Source of the DNA: M3007 sp031398055
GTDB lineage: Bacteria > Bacteroidota > Bacteroidia > Chitinophagales > Saprospiraceae
NCBI GenBank assembly: GCA_031398055.1
Contig: JANNMS010000204.1
Coordinates: forward strand, 1 to 38,593
Direction: 5' to 3'
Length of the DNA stretch: 38,593 nt
Shown: positions 1-7,394 of the stretch, in pieces
Position numbering within the stretch: position 1 is the stretch's first letter
Layout: every line of letters starts with the position of its first letter
Notes under the pieces: generated by a model
The model's database searches: none
Told to the model about the DNA's origin: nothing
Seen by the model: the letters and a program-made list of their open reading frames with translations, nothing else
Made by a program: the position numbers and the translations under genes

Positions 1-99
1 GTCGGCCACGTCGAAGTGAAAATTTGCAGACAAGCCTTCCACCGCATCGGCGTTTACTTTTGCGGGCAGGTCGAACAAGAATTTTTTTGCGTCAATCAT
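1..99 (-). CDS. SCP2 sterol-binding-like protein, N-terminal part only
   Basis: Only the first 33 codons are present; the gene runs off the left edge. The ATG is at 99-97 on the minus strand and the frame stays open to base 1. The peptide starts MIDAKKFLFDLPAKVNADAV and continues with EGLSANFHFDVAD. This matches the beginning of small SCP2 (sterol carrier protein 2) domain proteins, in which a short helix with a P-x-x-x-N/D pattern leads into the first strand (FHFD). Such proteins bind acyl or sterol-like lipids in the cytoplasm; their exact bacterial role is usually unknown. It is divergent from the GDPD gene at 269. The family call rests on a short stretch. Confidence 0.6.
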   Translation of the reverse strand, partial: MIDAKKFLFDLPAKVNADAVEGLSANFHFDVAD

Positions 100-268
100 T
101 TTTGAGAGATTGGGATATTTTGAAATTGAGATATTGGGAAATTGGGATATTCTGAAATTGGGCATTTTATCACGATATCTTAATATCGTAATATCAAAAT
201 ATCTCAATTTCCCATTTTATTTTCGCCCAAATGTAAAACGACTTTCTTCAATCAAGTTCTTTTCAAAA
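100..268. repeat. Intergenic A/T-rich word-repeat region
   Basis: The gap is filled with variants of the words GATATTTTGAAATT and GGGAAATTG. About 108-170 reads in one orientation and 175-220 partly in the reverse complement, with a small hairpin ACGATAT/ATATCGT near 172-189. It is a degenerate member of the word-repeat hairpins seen in other gaps of this window (7395, 11109, 31022). An open frame through the region (TTG at 110) has no protein-like character and is best ignored. Confidence 0.55.
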
Positions 269-1243
269 ATGTTCAACTCAAATCGTTTAAGGTTCATCAT
301 TCATCGTTCATCGTTCATCGTTCCAATCATGATTTTTTCTTTTTTCGCCTGCGCCCCGTCGGGCAAAAAACCGGTGGCGATTCCACCAAGTTTTGACTGG
401 CAAGGCCACCGCGGCTGCCGGGGTCTGATGCCCGAAAATTCAGTGCCCGCGTTCATCAAAGCCACTGATTTTCAAGAAGTTACGACTTTGGAACTGGACA
501 TTGCAATTTCAAAAGACAAACAAATCATCGTCAGCCACGAGCCGTGGTTCAATCCCTCGATTTGCCTTTTGCCCAGCGGCGACAGCATCCCAAAACGCGA
601 CGAGGAAAAATATTTGATCTACAATTTTACCGCCGAGGAAATTCGCGGTTTTGATTGCGGCAGCCGTGGAAACGCCCGTTTTCCAGACCAGAAAAAACAG
701 AAGACCCACAAACCGCTGCTCCGCGAAGTCGTCGGAACCATCGAACGAAAAATGGGCGGCCTCACCAAAATCCGTTGGAACATCGAAATAAAAAGCCGCC
801 CGGATTGGGACGGCATCCGAACACCACCCGTCGAAGAATTTGCCAAAATACTTTTGGCCGAGTTGAAAAATTTGGGTATTGAAAATCAAACAGTTGTGCA
901 ATCTTTTGACGTCCGCGCGATTTCGGCGGTGCACAAAATGAACCCAAAAATCAAAACGGCCTACCTGATTGAAAACCTGCAAGGCATGGCCGCAAACCTC
1001 AAAAAACTGGATTTCACACCAGATATTTACTCACCTTATTATTTGTTGGTCACCCGAAAATTGGTCAAAAACTGCCACGCCCGCGGCATGAAATTGATTC
1101 CGTGGACGGTCAACGATGTTCCGGCGATGCGAAAATTGATCCGAATGGGCGTGGACGGCATCATCACGGATTACCCTGACAAGATTTCGGAGGTCGGAAT
1201 TTATTCCGACCATAAAAAAAGGCCAATAAAAAAGGCGGAATAA
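269..1243 (+). CDS. Glycerophosphodiester phosphodiesterase, probable lipoprotein
   Basis: Hydrolyses glycerophosphodiesters (deacylated phospholipid head groups) to glycerol-3-phosphate and an alcohol; expected in the periplasm. Seen: the GDPD signature GHRGCRGLMPEN followed by the metal-binding ELDIAISKD and VSHE motifs, a WNIEIKSR strand, VVQSFD, IPWTVND and GVDGIITDYPD near the C-terminus, all in family order. With the ATG at 269 the protein has 324 residues and a basic N-terminus, hydrophobic core (SFIVPIMIFSFFA) and Cys at the lipoprotein position. A second ATG at 329 leaves only seven residues before that Cys, too short for a signal, so 269 is preferred. However, codons between the two starts consist of TTCATCGTTCATCG repeats that also sit directly before parC's ATG, so 329 cannot be excluded. 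The last 18 codons and the stop lie in the palindromic element at 1189-1255. Confidence 0.85.
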   Translation: MFNSNRLRFIIHRSSFIVPIMIFSFFACAPSGKKPVAIPPSFDWQGHRGCRGLMPENSVPAFIKATDFQEVTTLELDIAISKDKQIIVSHEPWFNPSICLLPSGDSIPKRDEEKYLIYNFTAEEIRGFDCGSRGNARFPDQKKQKTHKPLLREVVGTIERKMGGLTKIRWNIEIKSRPDWDGIRTPPVEEFAKILLAELKNLGIENQTVVQSFDVRAISAVHKMNPKIKTAYLIENLQGMAANLKKLDFTPDIYSPYYLLVTRKLVKNCHARGMKLIPWTVNDVPAMRKLIRMGVDGIITDYPDKISEVGIYSDHKKRPIKKAE

Positions 1244-1255
1244 ATTCCGCCCTCC
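1189..1255. repeat. Double-palindrome element, copy A (3' end of GDPD gene)
   Basis: Two palindromic halves, one around GGTCGGAATTTATTCCGACC and one around GGCGGAATAAATTCCGCC, flank an A-rich spacer, and the halves are also inverted copies of each other. The element supplies the last 18 codons and the TAA stop (1241-1243) of the GDPD gene and could act as its terminator. A close relative with the same halves and a shorter spacer is inside the subtilase coding sequence at 10616-10666. Confidence 0.8.
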
Positions 1256-1316
1256 GTCCAACCCGCTGATTTTCAATATTTTGAATTGAAATTTCTTTTT
1301 GAAAAAATCTTCTGAC

Positions 1317-1324
1317 TACTTTTG
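1317..1324 (+). promoter_or_regulatory. Candidate -7 promoter element for the OmpA-like gene
   Basis: TACTTTTG matches the Bacteroidota -7 consensus TAnnTTTG exactly and lies 63 bp before the ATG at 1388. No TTG is found at the ideal 19-bp spacing (nearest is 15 bp away), so this is only a half-site match. Its position argues for the ATG at 1388 and against the upstream TTG at 1322. Confidence 0.4.
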
Positions 1325-1387
1325 GCCGTCTTTTTCAGTTACCTTTTTTTAGTAAATCGTTTATTGCAAAAACTGATACAAACTTTC

Positions 1388-1987
1388 ATGAACTCTAAAT
1401 CAATCGTCCTGCTGGCATTTTTTGTGTGGAGCGTTTTGTGCACCACATATTATGTCTACGAAATAAAAGGTTTTGGCGCCAACCGCGAGAAAATTGAGAT
1501 TTCCAAACCCAACCCGGCGGTGGTAGAAAATGCCATCCAACCCATCGAAGAAACGGCAACCGAAACCCCGGCGGTCGAAATTCCCGAAAAAACGGCACCG
1601 ACAACCACAAAAAAACCAGAAACGAACATCGAAAAAGTCTCGGTGGTCGAATCAGCAGAGGCAACCGAAATTCATTTTCCGTACAATTCGACCGAAAAAG
1701 AAGCGGATGCGGAAATTGAAGATTATCTCACTCGTCTGGCTTCGCATTTGAAATCGTCGGGTGAAAAAGTGTTGATTGCTGGGCACACCGACGGCATCGG
1801 CAATCCAAAATCGAATGTAGCCATCGCCGACCGCCGGGCAAAAAACATCCGCGATATTTTGATAAAAAAAGGAGTCGATGCCGATCAAATTATGACCAAA
1901 TCCTACGGCGAGAGCCGACCAAAAGCATCGGACGACACCCCGCAGGGCAGATATGAAAATCGGCGGGTCGAGATTTCGGTGGAATAA
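1388..1987 (+). CDS. OmpA-family cell-wall anchoring protein
   Basis: A 199-residue envelope protein with one N-terminal membrane segment (about residues 5-24), a Pro/Thr/Glu-rich linker (about 40-90) and a C-terminal OmpA/MotB-like domain that binds peptidoglycan. Visible domain motifs are GHTDGIGNPKSN, a following DRRA helix and a terminal NRRVEISVE strand, as expected for the diaminopimelate-binding fold. There is no beta-barrel, so it is an inner-membrane-tethered or lipoprotein-like wall binder and not a porin. The ATG at 1388 is chosen because residues encoded upstream to a TTG at 1322 add an atypical second hydrophobic run and overlap the likely promoter. Same strand as the next gene, with an 88-bp gap. 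Confidence 0.85.
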   Translation: MNSKSIVLLAFFVWSVLCTTYYVYEIKGFGANREKIEISKPNPAVVENAIQPIEETATETPAVEIPEKTAPTTTKKPETNIEKVSVVESAEATEIHFPYNSTEKEADAEIEDYLTRLASHLKSSGEKVLIAGHTDGIGNPKSNVAIADRRAKNIRDILIKKGVDADQIMTKSYGESRPKASDDTPQGRYENRRVEISVE

Positions 1988-2075
1988 TTTTTTCCTTTTG
2001 TCATCCTGAAAGGATCTGTCCAAGTTCAAAACTCAGCATTTTTACTTTTAGAAATATTTCAAACCATCTTTTTTG

Positions 2076-3533
2076 ATGAAAAAACTAATCAACTTCTTCG
2101 GTTTTATCCTGCTCGGAATCCTCACTTCTTGCAATGCTTTCAAGCAAAGAGTCAATGTCGGCCCCGGCACGGAGGCCATCGAAGACCATACTTTCGAAAT
2201 TTTGTTGATGCTCGGCGTGGCTTTCGCCCTCGGTTTGTGGCTCGGCTGGATTTTGTGGAACAAATACAAACTGATGGTCGAAGGTTTGCAGACCGACAAC
2301 GACAGTTTGACGGCAGCCAACCAAACGCTGCGCGCAGATTTCGATGCGACGAAGGCAAAATTGACCACCGCCGAAAACGGTTTGGCGGCAGCCAATCAAA
2401 ACGTGGACAGTTTGTCCGCCGAAATCCAACAAAAAAACCTGAAAATTGAAGAAAACGAAGCCGATTTGGACGACTTGATGCTCCAATATCGTGATTTGGA
2501 TACGAAATATGGCTTGACCATCGCCAGCACGCCGGAATCAAAAGAAGTCCCGATGGAAGTCACGACCTCGCCGACCGATATTTTTGTATCGGATTTGGCA
2601 GCAGATTTTGCGGACGAAGTCGCGCCGGAAGAGCTGGACGTGGCTGTTTTGCCAGAAATTGAAACGGTTTCTGAAAATGTGGTTGCGCCGGAAGTTGACA
2701 TGGGTTTGCCCGACGTGGCTGTTCCGCTTTTTGATATTCCTGAAATGGAAGCGCCGAAAATGGAAGAACCGGAAATTGAGATTTCGAAGGTTGAAATGCC
2801 TGTTGCCGATTTGCCGACGATTGAATTTCCCGAGGTTGAATTTCCAAAAGTTGAGGTCGAAACCCTCCCTCCAGTTGTTGAAATTCCAGAAATCAAAGCA
2901 GAAGAAGTGACCGAAACGGTGGTCATTTCAATCCCCGAACCTACCCAAACTGAAATTTTGGCCACTGAATTTCAGTCAGAAATTCCAGCGGAAAAACTTT
3001 TGCCCGTCGAAGAAATCACCGTCGAAGAACCCGTGATTTTGAACGAACCGAACGAAGTGATTTGGATCGAAGAACCGAAAACGATTGACCAAATTTTGGA
3101 TGAACCGGACGAAGTGATTTGGATCGAAAAACCAAAAACGATTGACCAAATTTTGGACGAAACGCTCGGCGAACCCGAGCAAGAACCCGAACCAATTGCC
3201 GAAGAACCCATTCCATTGATGACTTTCAGCGATGCCGCTGCGCCGCTCCTCGCACCAAAACCGGTTTCCGAAAAACGCGACGATCTGAAAGTGGTGGAAG
3301 GCATCGGCCCAAAAATCGAAGAAATGATGTTCCGGAATGGGATTTATACTTTCACACAATTGGCCGCCACGCCCGTCAATCGTTTGAAAGAAATGCTCGT
3401 CGCCGAAGGCCCGAATTATGCCATGCACGACCCTGGTACTTGGCCTGCGCAATCGCTGCTCGCGGCAAATGCCGAGTGGGAAAATCTGCGGGCGTACCAA
3501 AGTTTTTTGAACGCAGGCAAACGCCCATCTTAG
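2076..3533 (+). CDS. Putative lipoprotein with coiled coil, acidic repeats and a helix-hairpin-helix-like C-terminal domain
   Basis: 485 residues. The N-terminus MKKLINFFGFILLGILTSCN fits a lipoprotein signal with Cys about residue 19. A second hydrophobic segment (ILLMLGVAFALGLWLGWILW, about 45-64) is followed by a coiled coil rich in A/N/D/Q (about 70-145), then a long low-complexity region rich in Glu, Pro and Val (about 150-400) that includes a 57-bp tandem duplication encoding two EVIWIE-PKTIDQILDE units. The tail (LKVVEGIGPKIEEMMFRNGIYTF onward, in two pieces: GIGPKIE and TFTQLAATPVNRL) resembles the helix-hairpin-helix domain often appended to Bacteroidota envelope proteins and L21-like proteins. 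Function unknown; the tail could bind nucleic acid or protein. The ATG at 2076 directly follows an in-frame TTG. Confidence 0.65.
   Translation: MKKLINFFGFILLGILTSCNAFKQRVNVGPGTEAIEDHTFEILLMLGVAFALGLWLGWILWNKYKLMVEGLQTDNDSLTAANQTLRADFDATKAKLTTAENGLAAANQNVDSLSAEIQQKNLKIEENEADLDDLMLQYRDLDTKYGLTIASTPESKEVPMEVTTSPTDIFVSDLAADFADEVAPEELDVAVLPEIETVSENVVAPEVDMGLPDVAVPLFDIPEMEAPKMEEPEIEISKVEMPVADLPTIEFPEVEFPKVEVETLPPVVEIPEIKAEEVTETVVISIPEPTQTEILATEFQSEIPAEKLLPVEEITVEEPVILNEPNEVIWIEEPKTIDQILDEPDEVIWIEKPKTIDQILDETLGEPEQEPEPIAEEPIPLMTFSDAAAPLLAPKPVSEKRDDLKVVEGIGPKIEEMMFRNGIYTFTQLAATPVNRLKEMLVAEGPNYAMHDPGTWPAQSLLAANAEWENLRAYQSFLNAGKRPS
3045..3162 (+). repeat. 57-bp tandem duplication inside the acidic lipoprotein gene
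   Basis: The segment containing GAAGTGATTTGGATCGAA begins at 3054 and again at 3111, giving a 57-bp (19-codon) period with only a few substitutions. It encodes two nearly identical 19-residue acidic units. Frame is preserved, as expected for repeat-length variation in a linker. Confidence 0.85.
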
Positions 3534-3536
3534 TTA

Positions 3537-3615
3537 TCGGTTGATCGGTTATTGGATAATTGGTTTTTACAAATCACCATTTTCCCAATAACCAATTCCC
3601 CAATAACCAATATCT
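3537..3615. repeat. Imperfect word-repeat hairpin (GGTTATTGG family)
   Basis: The left arm GGTTATTGGATAATTGG is mirrored by CCAATTCCCCAATAACC on the right with two mismatches. The word GGTTATTGG is the same as in the hairpins at 7395 and 11109. It lies between the lipoprotein gene and the Ala-rich repeat gene and may act as a weak terminator or transcript stabiliser. Confidence 0.6.
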
Positions 3616-3636
3616 AATCACTAATTTAAATAAACT

Positions 3637-4833
3637 ATGTTATCTTTTTTGAAAAAGATTTTCGGCTCGGGGCAGGAAACTGCGAAAGATGCCACAAAAG
3701 ATGCAGCCGAAACTGCAAGTGCTTTGAAAAATAAGGCCACCACCGTTGCCGATGATTTGGCAACAAAAGCAGATGGTGCTACTGAAAATTGGGCCGCCGA
3801 TGCTTGGGCAAGTACCAAATCTGCCGCCGCCGCCGCTGCTGGAAAAGCCACTGAAATGGCCGACAAAGCCAGCGATGCGGCCGCCGAAAAATGGACGGAG
3901 GCAAAATCCACTGCCGCCGTTTTGGCTGACAAAGCAGGTGATTTGACCGAAAATTTGGGTGAAAAAGCATCCAAAATGGCCGATTCCGCTGCCGATTTGG
4001 CTTCCGAAAAATGGACGGAGGCAAAATCCACCGCCGCCGTTATGGCTGACAAAGCAGGTGATTTGACCGAAAATTTGGGCGCAAAAGCATCCAAAATGGC
4101 CGATTCCGCCACCGATTTGGCTTCCGAAAAATGGACAGAAGTAAAATCAACTGCCTCGGTTTTGGCCGGCAAAGCAGGTGATTTGACCGAAAATCTGGGT
4201 GAAAAGGCCTCGAAAATGGCCGATTCCGCCACCGATTTGGCTTCCGAAAAATGGACAGAAGCAAAATCAACTGCCTCGGTTTTGGCTGACAAAGCAGGTG
4301 ATTTGACTGAAAATTTGGGCGGAAAAGTCATGGCCACGACTGGGGCTTGGGCTGAAAAAGCAGGCGACGTCGCTGAAAATTTGGGCGGAAAAGTCATGGC
4401 CACTGCCGGAAATTTTGCCGAAAAAGCAGGCGATGTTGCTGAAAATTTGGGCGCAAAAGTTTCGAGCGTTGCCGATGTCGCGGGCGATGTGGCTGCCGAA
4501 AAATGGGCTGCCGCAAAAGATTTGGCCGGCGACCTTTCCCAAAATGTGGGCGCAAAACTGGGCGAAGTTTGGGACAAAGCCCAAACCGCAGCCGCCAACC
4601 GCGACGAAATCGTGGGTGATTTAAAAACTTCCGCTGCCGAAAATATGTCAAAAATCGGTGGTCATTTTGATGCTCTGACCGACAAAGCCAAAGGTTTGCT
4701 CGGCGACGCGGGCGACAAATTGACCGATGTTGCCGATGCCGCAGCCGACAAAAGCCAAGGTTTTTGGGAAAAAGCAAAAGCCTTCGGCGAGGACAAAACT
4801 GCCGATGCCGCCAAAAAAGAAGCAGACGTTTAG
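3637..4833 (+). CDS. Ala-rich repetitive LEA-like amphipathic helix protein
   Basis: 398 residues, no signal peptide beyond a short hydrophobic start (MLSFLKKIFGSG), composition dominated by Ala, Lys, Asp, Glu, Thr. Four consecutive 40-residue units share the core EKWTEAKSTA...DKAGDLTENLG..ASKMADSA, followed by shorter 22-residue units (GGKVMAT...EKAGDVAENL) and a less regular tail. The repeating A-x-K-A-x-D/E pattern with no Pro and almost no Gly within helices is that of group-3 LEA proteins and of apolipoprotein-like bacterial helices, which protect membranes or proteins in desiccation or stress. This is inferred from composition only. The gene ends just before a strong hairpin terminator at 4864-4900, so it is the last gene of its transcript. 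Confidence 0.65.
   Translation: MLSFLKKIFGSGQETAKDATKDAAETASALKNKATTVADDLATKADGATENWAADAWASTKSAAAAAAGKATEMADKASDAAAEKWTEAKSTAAVLADKAGDLTENLGEKASKMADSAADLASEKWTEAKSTAAVMADKAGDLTENLGAKASKMADSATDLASEKWTEVKSTASVLAGKAGDLTENLGEKASKMADSATDLASEKWTEAKSTASVLADKAGDLTENLGGKVMATTGAWAEKAGDVAENLGGKVMATAGNFAEKAGDVAENLGAKVSSVADVAGDVAAEKWAAAKDLAGDLSQNVGAKLGEVWDKAQTAAANRDEIVGDLKTSAAENMSKIGGHFDALTDKAKGLLGDAGDKLTDVADAAADKSQGFWEKAKAFGEDKTADAAKKEADV
3881..4320 (+). repeat. Four 120-bp tandem repeats within the LEA-like gene
   Basis: The segment CCGAAAAATGGACGGAGGCA recurs at exactly 120-bp steps (units ending near 3900, 4020, 4140 and 4260), with small third-position differences. Repeats are long, coding and in frame, so they are an internal gene repeat and not a CRISPR array. 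Confidence 0.9.
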
Positions 4834-4863
4834 TTTTTCAAAACTGAATTTTTAATAAAAATC

Positions 4864-4900
4864 AGACCGGGTGACTGCGAAAGTTGTCCGGTCTTTTTTT
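4864..4900 (+). terminator. Rho-independent terminator after the LEA-like gene
   Basis: AGACCGG (4864-4870) pairs with CCGGTCT (4888-4894) across a 17-base loop, followed by a run of seven T. The hairpin starts 30 bp after the stop codon. Confidence 0.8.
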
Positions 4901-4972
4901 GCCCAAAATGGTCGGTCAGTTTTCCAAAATTGCCATCTGTCGGAACATTTCACAAAAAACGGAACGGCTTTC

Positions 4973-4980
4973 TACATTTG
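4973..4980 (+). promoter_or_regulatory. Candidate -7 promoter element for the C1 peptidase gene
   Basis: TACATTTG is an exact TAnnTTTG match 39 bp before the ATG at 5020 and downstream of the preceding terminator. No TTG is present at the 19-bp spacing. Confidence 0.45.
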
Positions 4981-5019
4981 ACCGAAAATTATTTTCAATC
5001 AAAATTTCATTTAAAAAAT

Positions 5020-6177
5020 ATGAAAAATCTGCTGTTCGGCTGCGTTTTGCTTTTCATCTCGGCCAAAATGTTTGCCCAAGAACCCTCGAACAAACTCCAA
5101 AACTACCAATTTTCGGACATGAAAATGGTCGGCGTGACCCCCGTCCAAAACCAGCACAAATCTGGCACGTGCTGGGTTTATTCCACCAATTCATTTCTCG
5201 AAAGCGAATTGATGCGCATGAAAAAAGGCAAATTTGACCTTTCCGAAATGTTCGTCGTGCGCGCGGGCTACCTCGAACGTGCCGAAAATTATGTCCGTCG
5301 CCAAGGCGCGGCGGCCTTCGGGCAGGGCGCGGAAAACCACGACGTTTGGAATATTGTCAAAAAATATGGCATCGTGCCGCAGTCGGTTTACGCCGGTTTT
5401 CCGACCGGACAGGACAAACCAAGCCACGGCGAAATGGAATCTGTTTTGAAAGCGATGCTCGACGCGCTGAACAAAATCCCCGGCGGAAAACTGTCGAAAG
5501 AATGGAAATCGGCCTACGCCAGCGTCGTGGACAGTTACATGGGTGGCACGCCGCCGCAGAATTTTACGGAAAATGGCAAAAACTACACGCCCCAGACCTA
5601 TTTTCAAAGCCTCGGCCTGAACCCGGACGATTACGTAGCCTTCACTTCGTACTCGCACCACCCGTTTTACAAACCTTTCGTTTTGGAAGTTTCGGACAAC
5701 TGGTCGAACGGCGAATTTATGAACGTGCCGATTGACGATTTGCTGGCCATCGCCGAAAATGCGGTGTCGAAAAACTACTCCGTTTTGTGGGCAAGCGACG
5801 TGAGCGAAAAAGGTTTTTCGGCCAAAAACGGCCTCGCTTTGATGCCTGCAAAAGATTGGGCGGACATGTCCGCGACTGAAAAAGACTCGGTTTTTGTCAA
5901 TCCAGTCAAAGAAAAATGGGCAACCCAAGAAGACCGTCAAGTCGCTTTCGATGAACTTTCGACTACCGATGACCACGGCATGCACATCGCCGGAGCGGCC
6001 AAAGACCAAGCCGGGACGAAGTATTTTTTGGTAAAAAATTCGTGGGGAACGGATGTTTGCAAGGAAGCGGCGGGTTATATTTATGTTTCGCAGCCCTATT
6101 TTCGCTACAAAACCATGTCGTTGATGGTTCATAAAGATGCGGTTCCGCAGGCGATAAAACAGAAATTGGGGATGTGA
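5020..6177 (+). CDS. Secreted C1-family cysteine peptidase (bleomycin hydrolase/PepC-like)
   Basis: 385 residues. Papain-fold peptidase of the bleomycin-hydrolase branch, here exported: the N-terminus MKNLLFGCVLLFISAKMFAQ is a signal peptide ending before Glu. Catalytic residues are visible in order: oxyanion Gln45 and nucleophile Cys51 in QNQHKSGTCWVYS, His319 in TTDDHGMHI, Asn340 in VKNSWG. The long insert between Cys and His is characteristic of bleomycin hydrolases (aminopeptidases), as opposed to papain itself. Periplasmic or surface peptide degradation is inferred. An upstream in-frame start near 4930 is rejected because it precedes the signal peptide and overlaps the likely promoter. 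Confidence 0.9.
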   Translation: MKNLLFGCVLLFISAKMFAQEPSNKLQNYQFSDMKMVGVTPVQNQHKSGTCWVYSTNSFLESELMRMKKGKFDLSEMFVVRAGYLERAENYVRRQGAAAFGQGAENHDVWNIVKKYGIVPQSVYAGFPTGQDKPSHGEMESVLKAMLDALNKIPGGKLSKEWKSAYASVVDSYMGGTPPQNFTENGKNYTPQTYFQSLGLNPDDYVAFTSYSHHPFYKPFVLEVSDNWSNGEFMNVPIDDLLAIAENAVSKNYSVLWASDVSEKGFSAKNGLALMPAKDWADMSATEKDSVFVNPVKEKWATQEDRQVAFDELSTTDDHGMHIAGAAKDQAGTKYFLVKNSWGTDVCKEAAGYIYVSQPYFRYKTMSLMVHKDAVPQAIKQKLGM

Positions 6178-6180
6178 TTT

Positions 6181-6264
6181 TTACCACAAAGGCACATTAG
6201 AAAACATAAGTTTCATTTAAAAAATGACTTAAAACTTATGTTTTCTAATGTGCCTTTGTGGTAA
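6181..6264. terminator. Perfect 33-bp hairpin, bidirectional terminator between convergent genes
   Basis: Bases 6181-6213 are an exact reverse complement of 6232-6264 (starts TTACCACAAAGGCACATTAG), with an 18-base loop. A-run at 6263-6270 and the T-rich inner parts suit termination on both strands. It separates the plus-strand peptidase gene (stop 6177) from the minus-strand adaptor gene (stop 6288). Confidence 0.85.
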
Positions 6265-6287
6265 AAAAAACTGCGTGTTGAAACATC

Positions 6288-7349
6288 TCAATTGGTGATT
6301 TTCACTTTCGCCCCGTCCGCCAAATTGCTCTGCCCGCTCAAAACCACCTTTTCGTCCAACGCCAAACCGCCGCGGATTTCCACTTTTTCGCCCTGCTGCC
6401 GTCCGATTTCGATGGTTTTTTCTGCGGCGATGCTGTCGTTTTTTACCACAAAAATTTTCCCGTCCTGCAAACTTCCCGCGATTGCCCGGCGCGGCAAAAT
6501 CATACTTTGTCTCGCAAAACCGAGCGAAAAAACGGCTGAACCGTGCATTCCCCCGAGCAAATCGCGGCTTGAAGTGTTCGCCACCTCGATTTCGACATCA
6601 TAATTAAAGGTGTTGTCGGCTTTCAAAGCGATGTTCGTTACCCTGCCGGAAAATGTTTTTTCTTTAAAAACATCTGCTTTTATTTGGACGGTTTGCCCTT
6701 TTTTTACCGCCAAAATATCCTGCTCGGTCACTTTGACGTGCAGCAAAAGTTTTTGCAAATTCGCCATCGCAGCCACCTGAATTCCCGGCCCGATTACGCT
6801 GCCTCGTTCGATGAACCGCAGGCCAATCGTCCCGGTCATCGGTGCGGTCAGGCTGGTTTTTGAAATCTGTTTTTTCAATCCTTTGATTTTGGCTTCGGCG
6901 GCGAGGATGCCCAAATCCACTTCCTCGATTTTTGATTTTGAAACGGCCTCACCTTCAATCAAATTGGCGACCCGGCCACGGTCTTTTTGCAATTTTGCGA
7001 GATTGGCCGACGTGGCTTCGAGTTCGATTTGCAACATTTCGTCGTCCACTTTTGCCAGCAAATCGCCTTCGTTGACCCAATCGCCTTTGTCTTTGAAAAC
7101 CTCCAAAACGCGCCCGGCCGTCTCCGAAATCACCAACATTTCTTTAAAAGGCATAAAAACGCCCTCCGCTTCGAGACTCGTGGACAGATTTTCCATGGTC
7201 GGATGAACAATTTCCACCGGAATGTGGGCGCGGCTAACTTGCGAAAGTGCCGCTTTTGCGGTCAGTTCGGATTTGTTTTTTTGCAATTTCCAGGCGACGA
7301 AAGCCACCGCTGCCGCCAAAACCAAAAGAAGAAGGATATTTTTTTTCAT
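6288..7349 (-). CDS. RND efflux periplasmic adaptor (membrane fusion protein)
   Basis: 353 residues, starting MKKNILLLLVLAAAVAFVAW, an N-terminal membrane anchor. Organisation follows the HlyD/AcrA family: first half of a biotinyl-lipoyl-like domain (GRVLEVFKDKGDWVNEGDLL), a helical hairpin (about residues 105-140), the second lipoyl half (TAPMTGTIGLRFIERGSVI), a beta-barrel domain (KGQTVQIKADVF) and a membrane-proximal domain near the C-terminus. Such adaptors link an inner-membrane RND pump to a TolC-like channel. Neither pump nor channel gene is next to it: the downstream side is a terminator and a convergent gene, the upstream side an RDD gene. It is an orphan here, or its partners lie elsewhere. 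Confidence 0.9.
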   Translation of the reverse strand: MKKNILLLLVLAAAVAFVAWKLQKNKSELTAKAALSQVSRAHIPVEIVHPTMENLSTSLEAEGVFMPFKEMLVISETAGRVLEVFKDKGDWVNEGDLLAKVDDEMLQIELEATSANLAKLQKDRGRVANLIEGEAVSKSKIEEVDLGILAAEAKIKGLKKQISKTSLTAPMTGTIGLRFIERGSVIGPGIQVAAMANLQKLLLHVKVTEQDILAVKKGQTVQIKADVFKEKTFSGRVTNIALKADNTFNYDVEIEVANTSSRDLLGGMHGSAVFSLGFARQSMILPRRAIAGSLQDGKIFVVKNDSIAAEKTIEIGRQQGEKVEIRGGLALDEKVVLSGQSNLADGAKVKITN

Positions 7350-7378
7350 TTTTCAAAAGCCGAAACGTTTCGGGCGGG

Positions 7379-7386
7379 CAAAAGTA
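7379..7386 (-). promoter_or_regulatory. Candidate -7 promoter element for the RND adaptor
   Basis: On the minus strand the site reads TACTTTTG, an exact TAnnTTTG match, about 30 bp upstream of the ATG at 7349. The expected TTG at 19 bp upstream is absent because that position falls in the word-repeat hairpin. Confidence 0.45.
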
Positions 7387-7394
7387 CGAATGGG

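Noticed and set aside
3881..4320. Regular 120-bp repeats that could be taken for a CRISPR array
   Set aside because: The repeats are contiguous, in frame and coding for an Ala-rich protein, with no spacers and no cas genes in the window.
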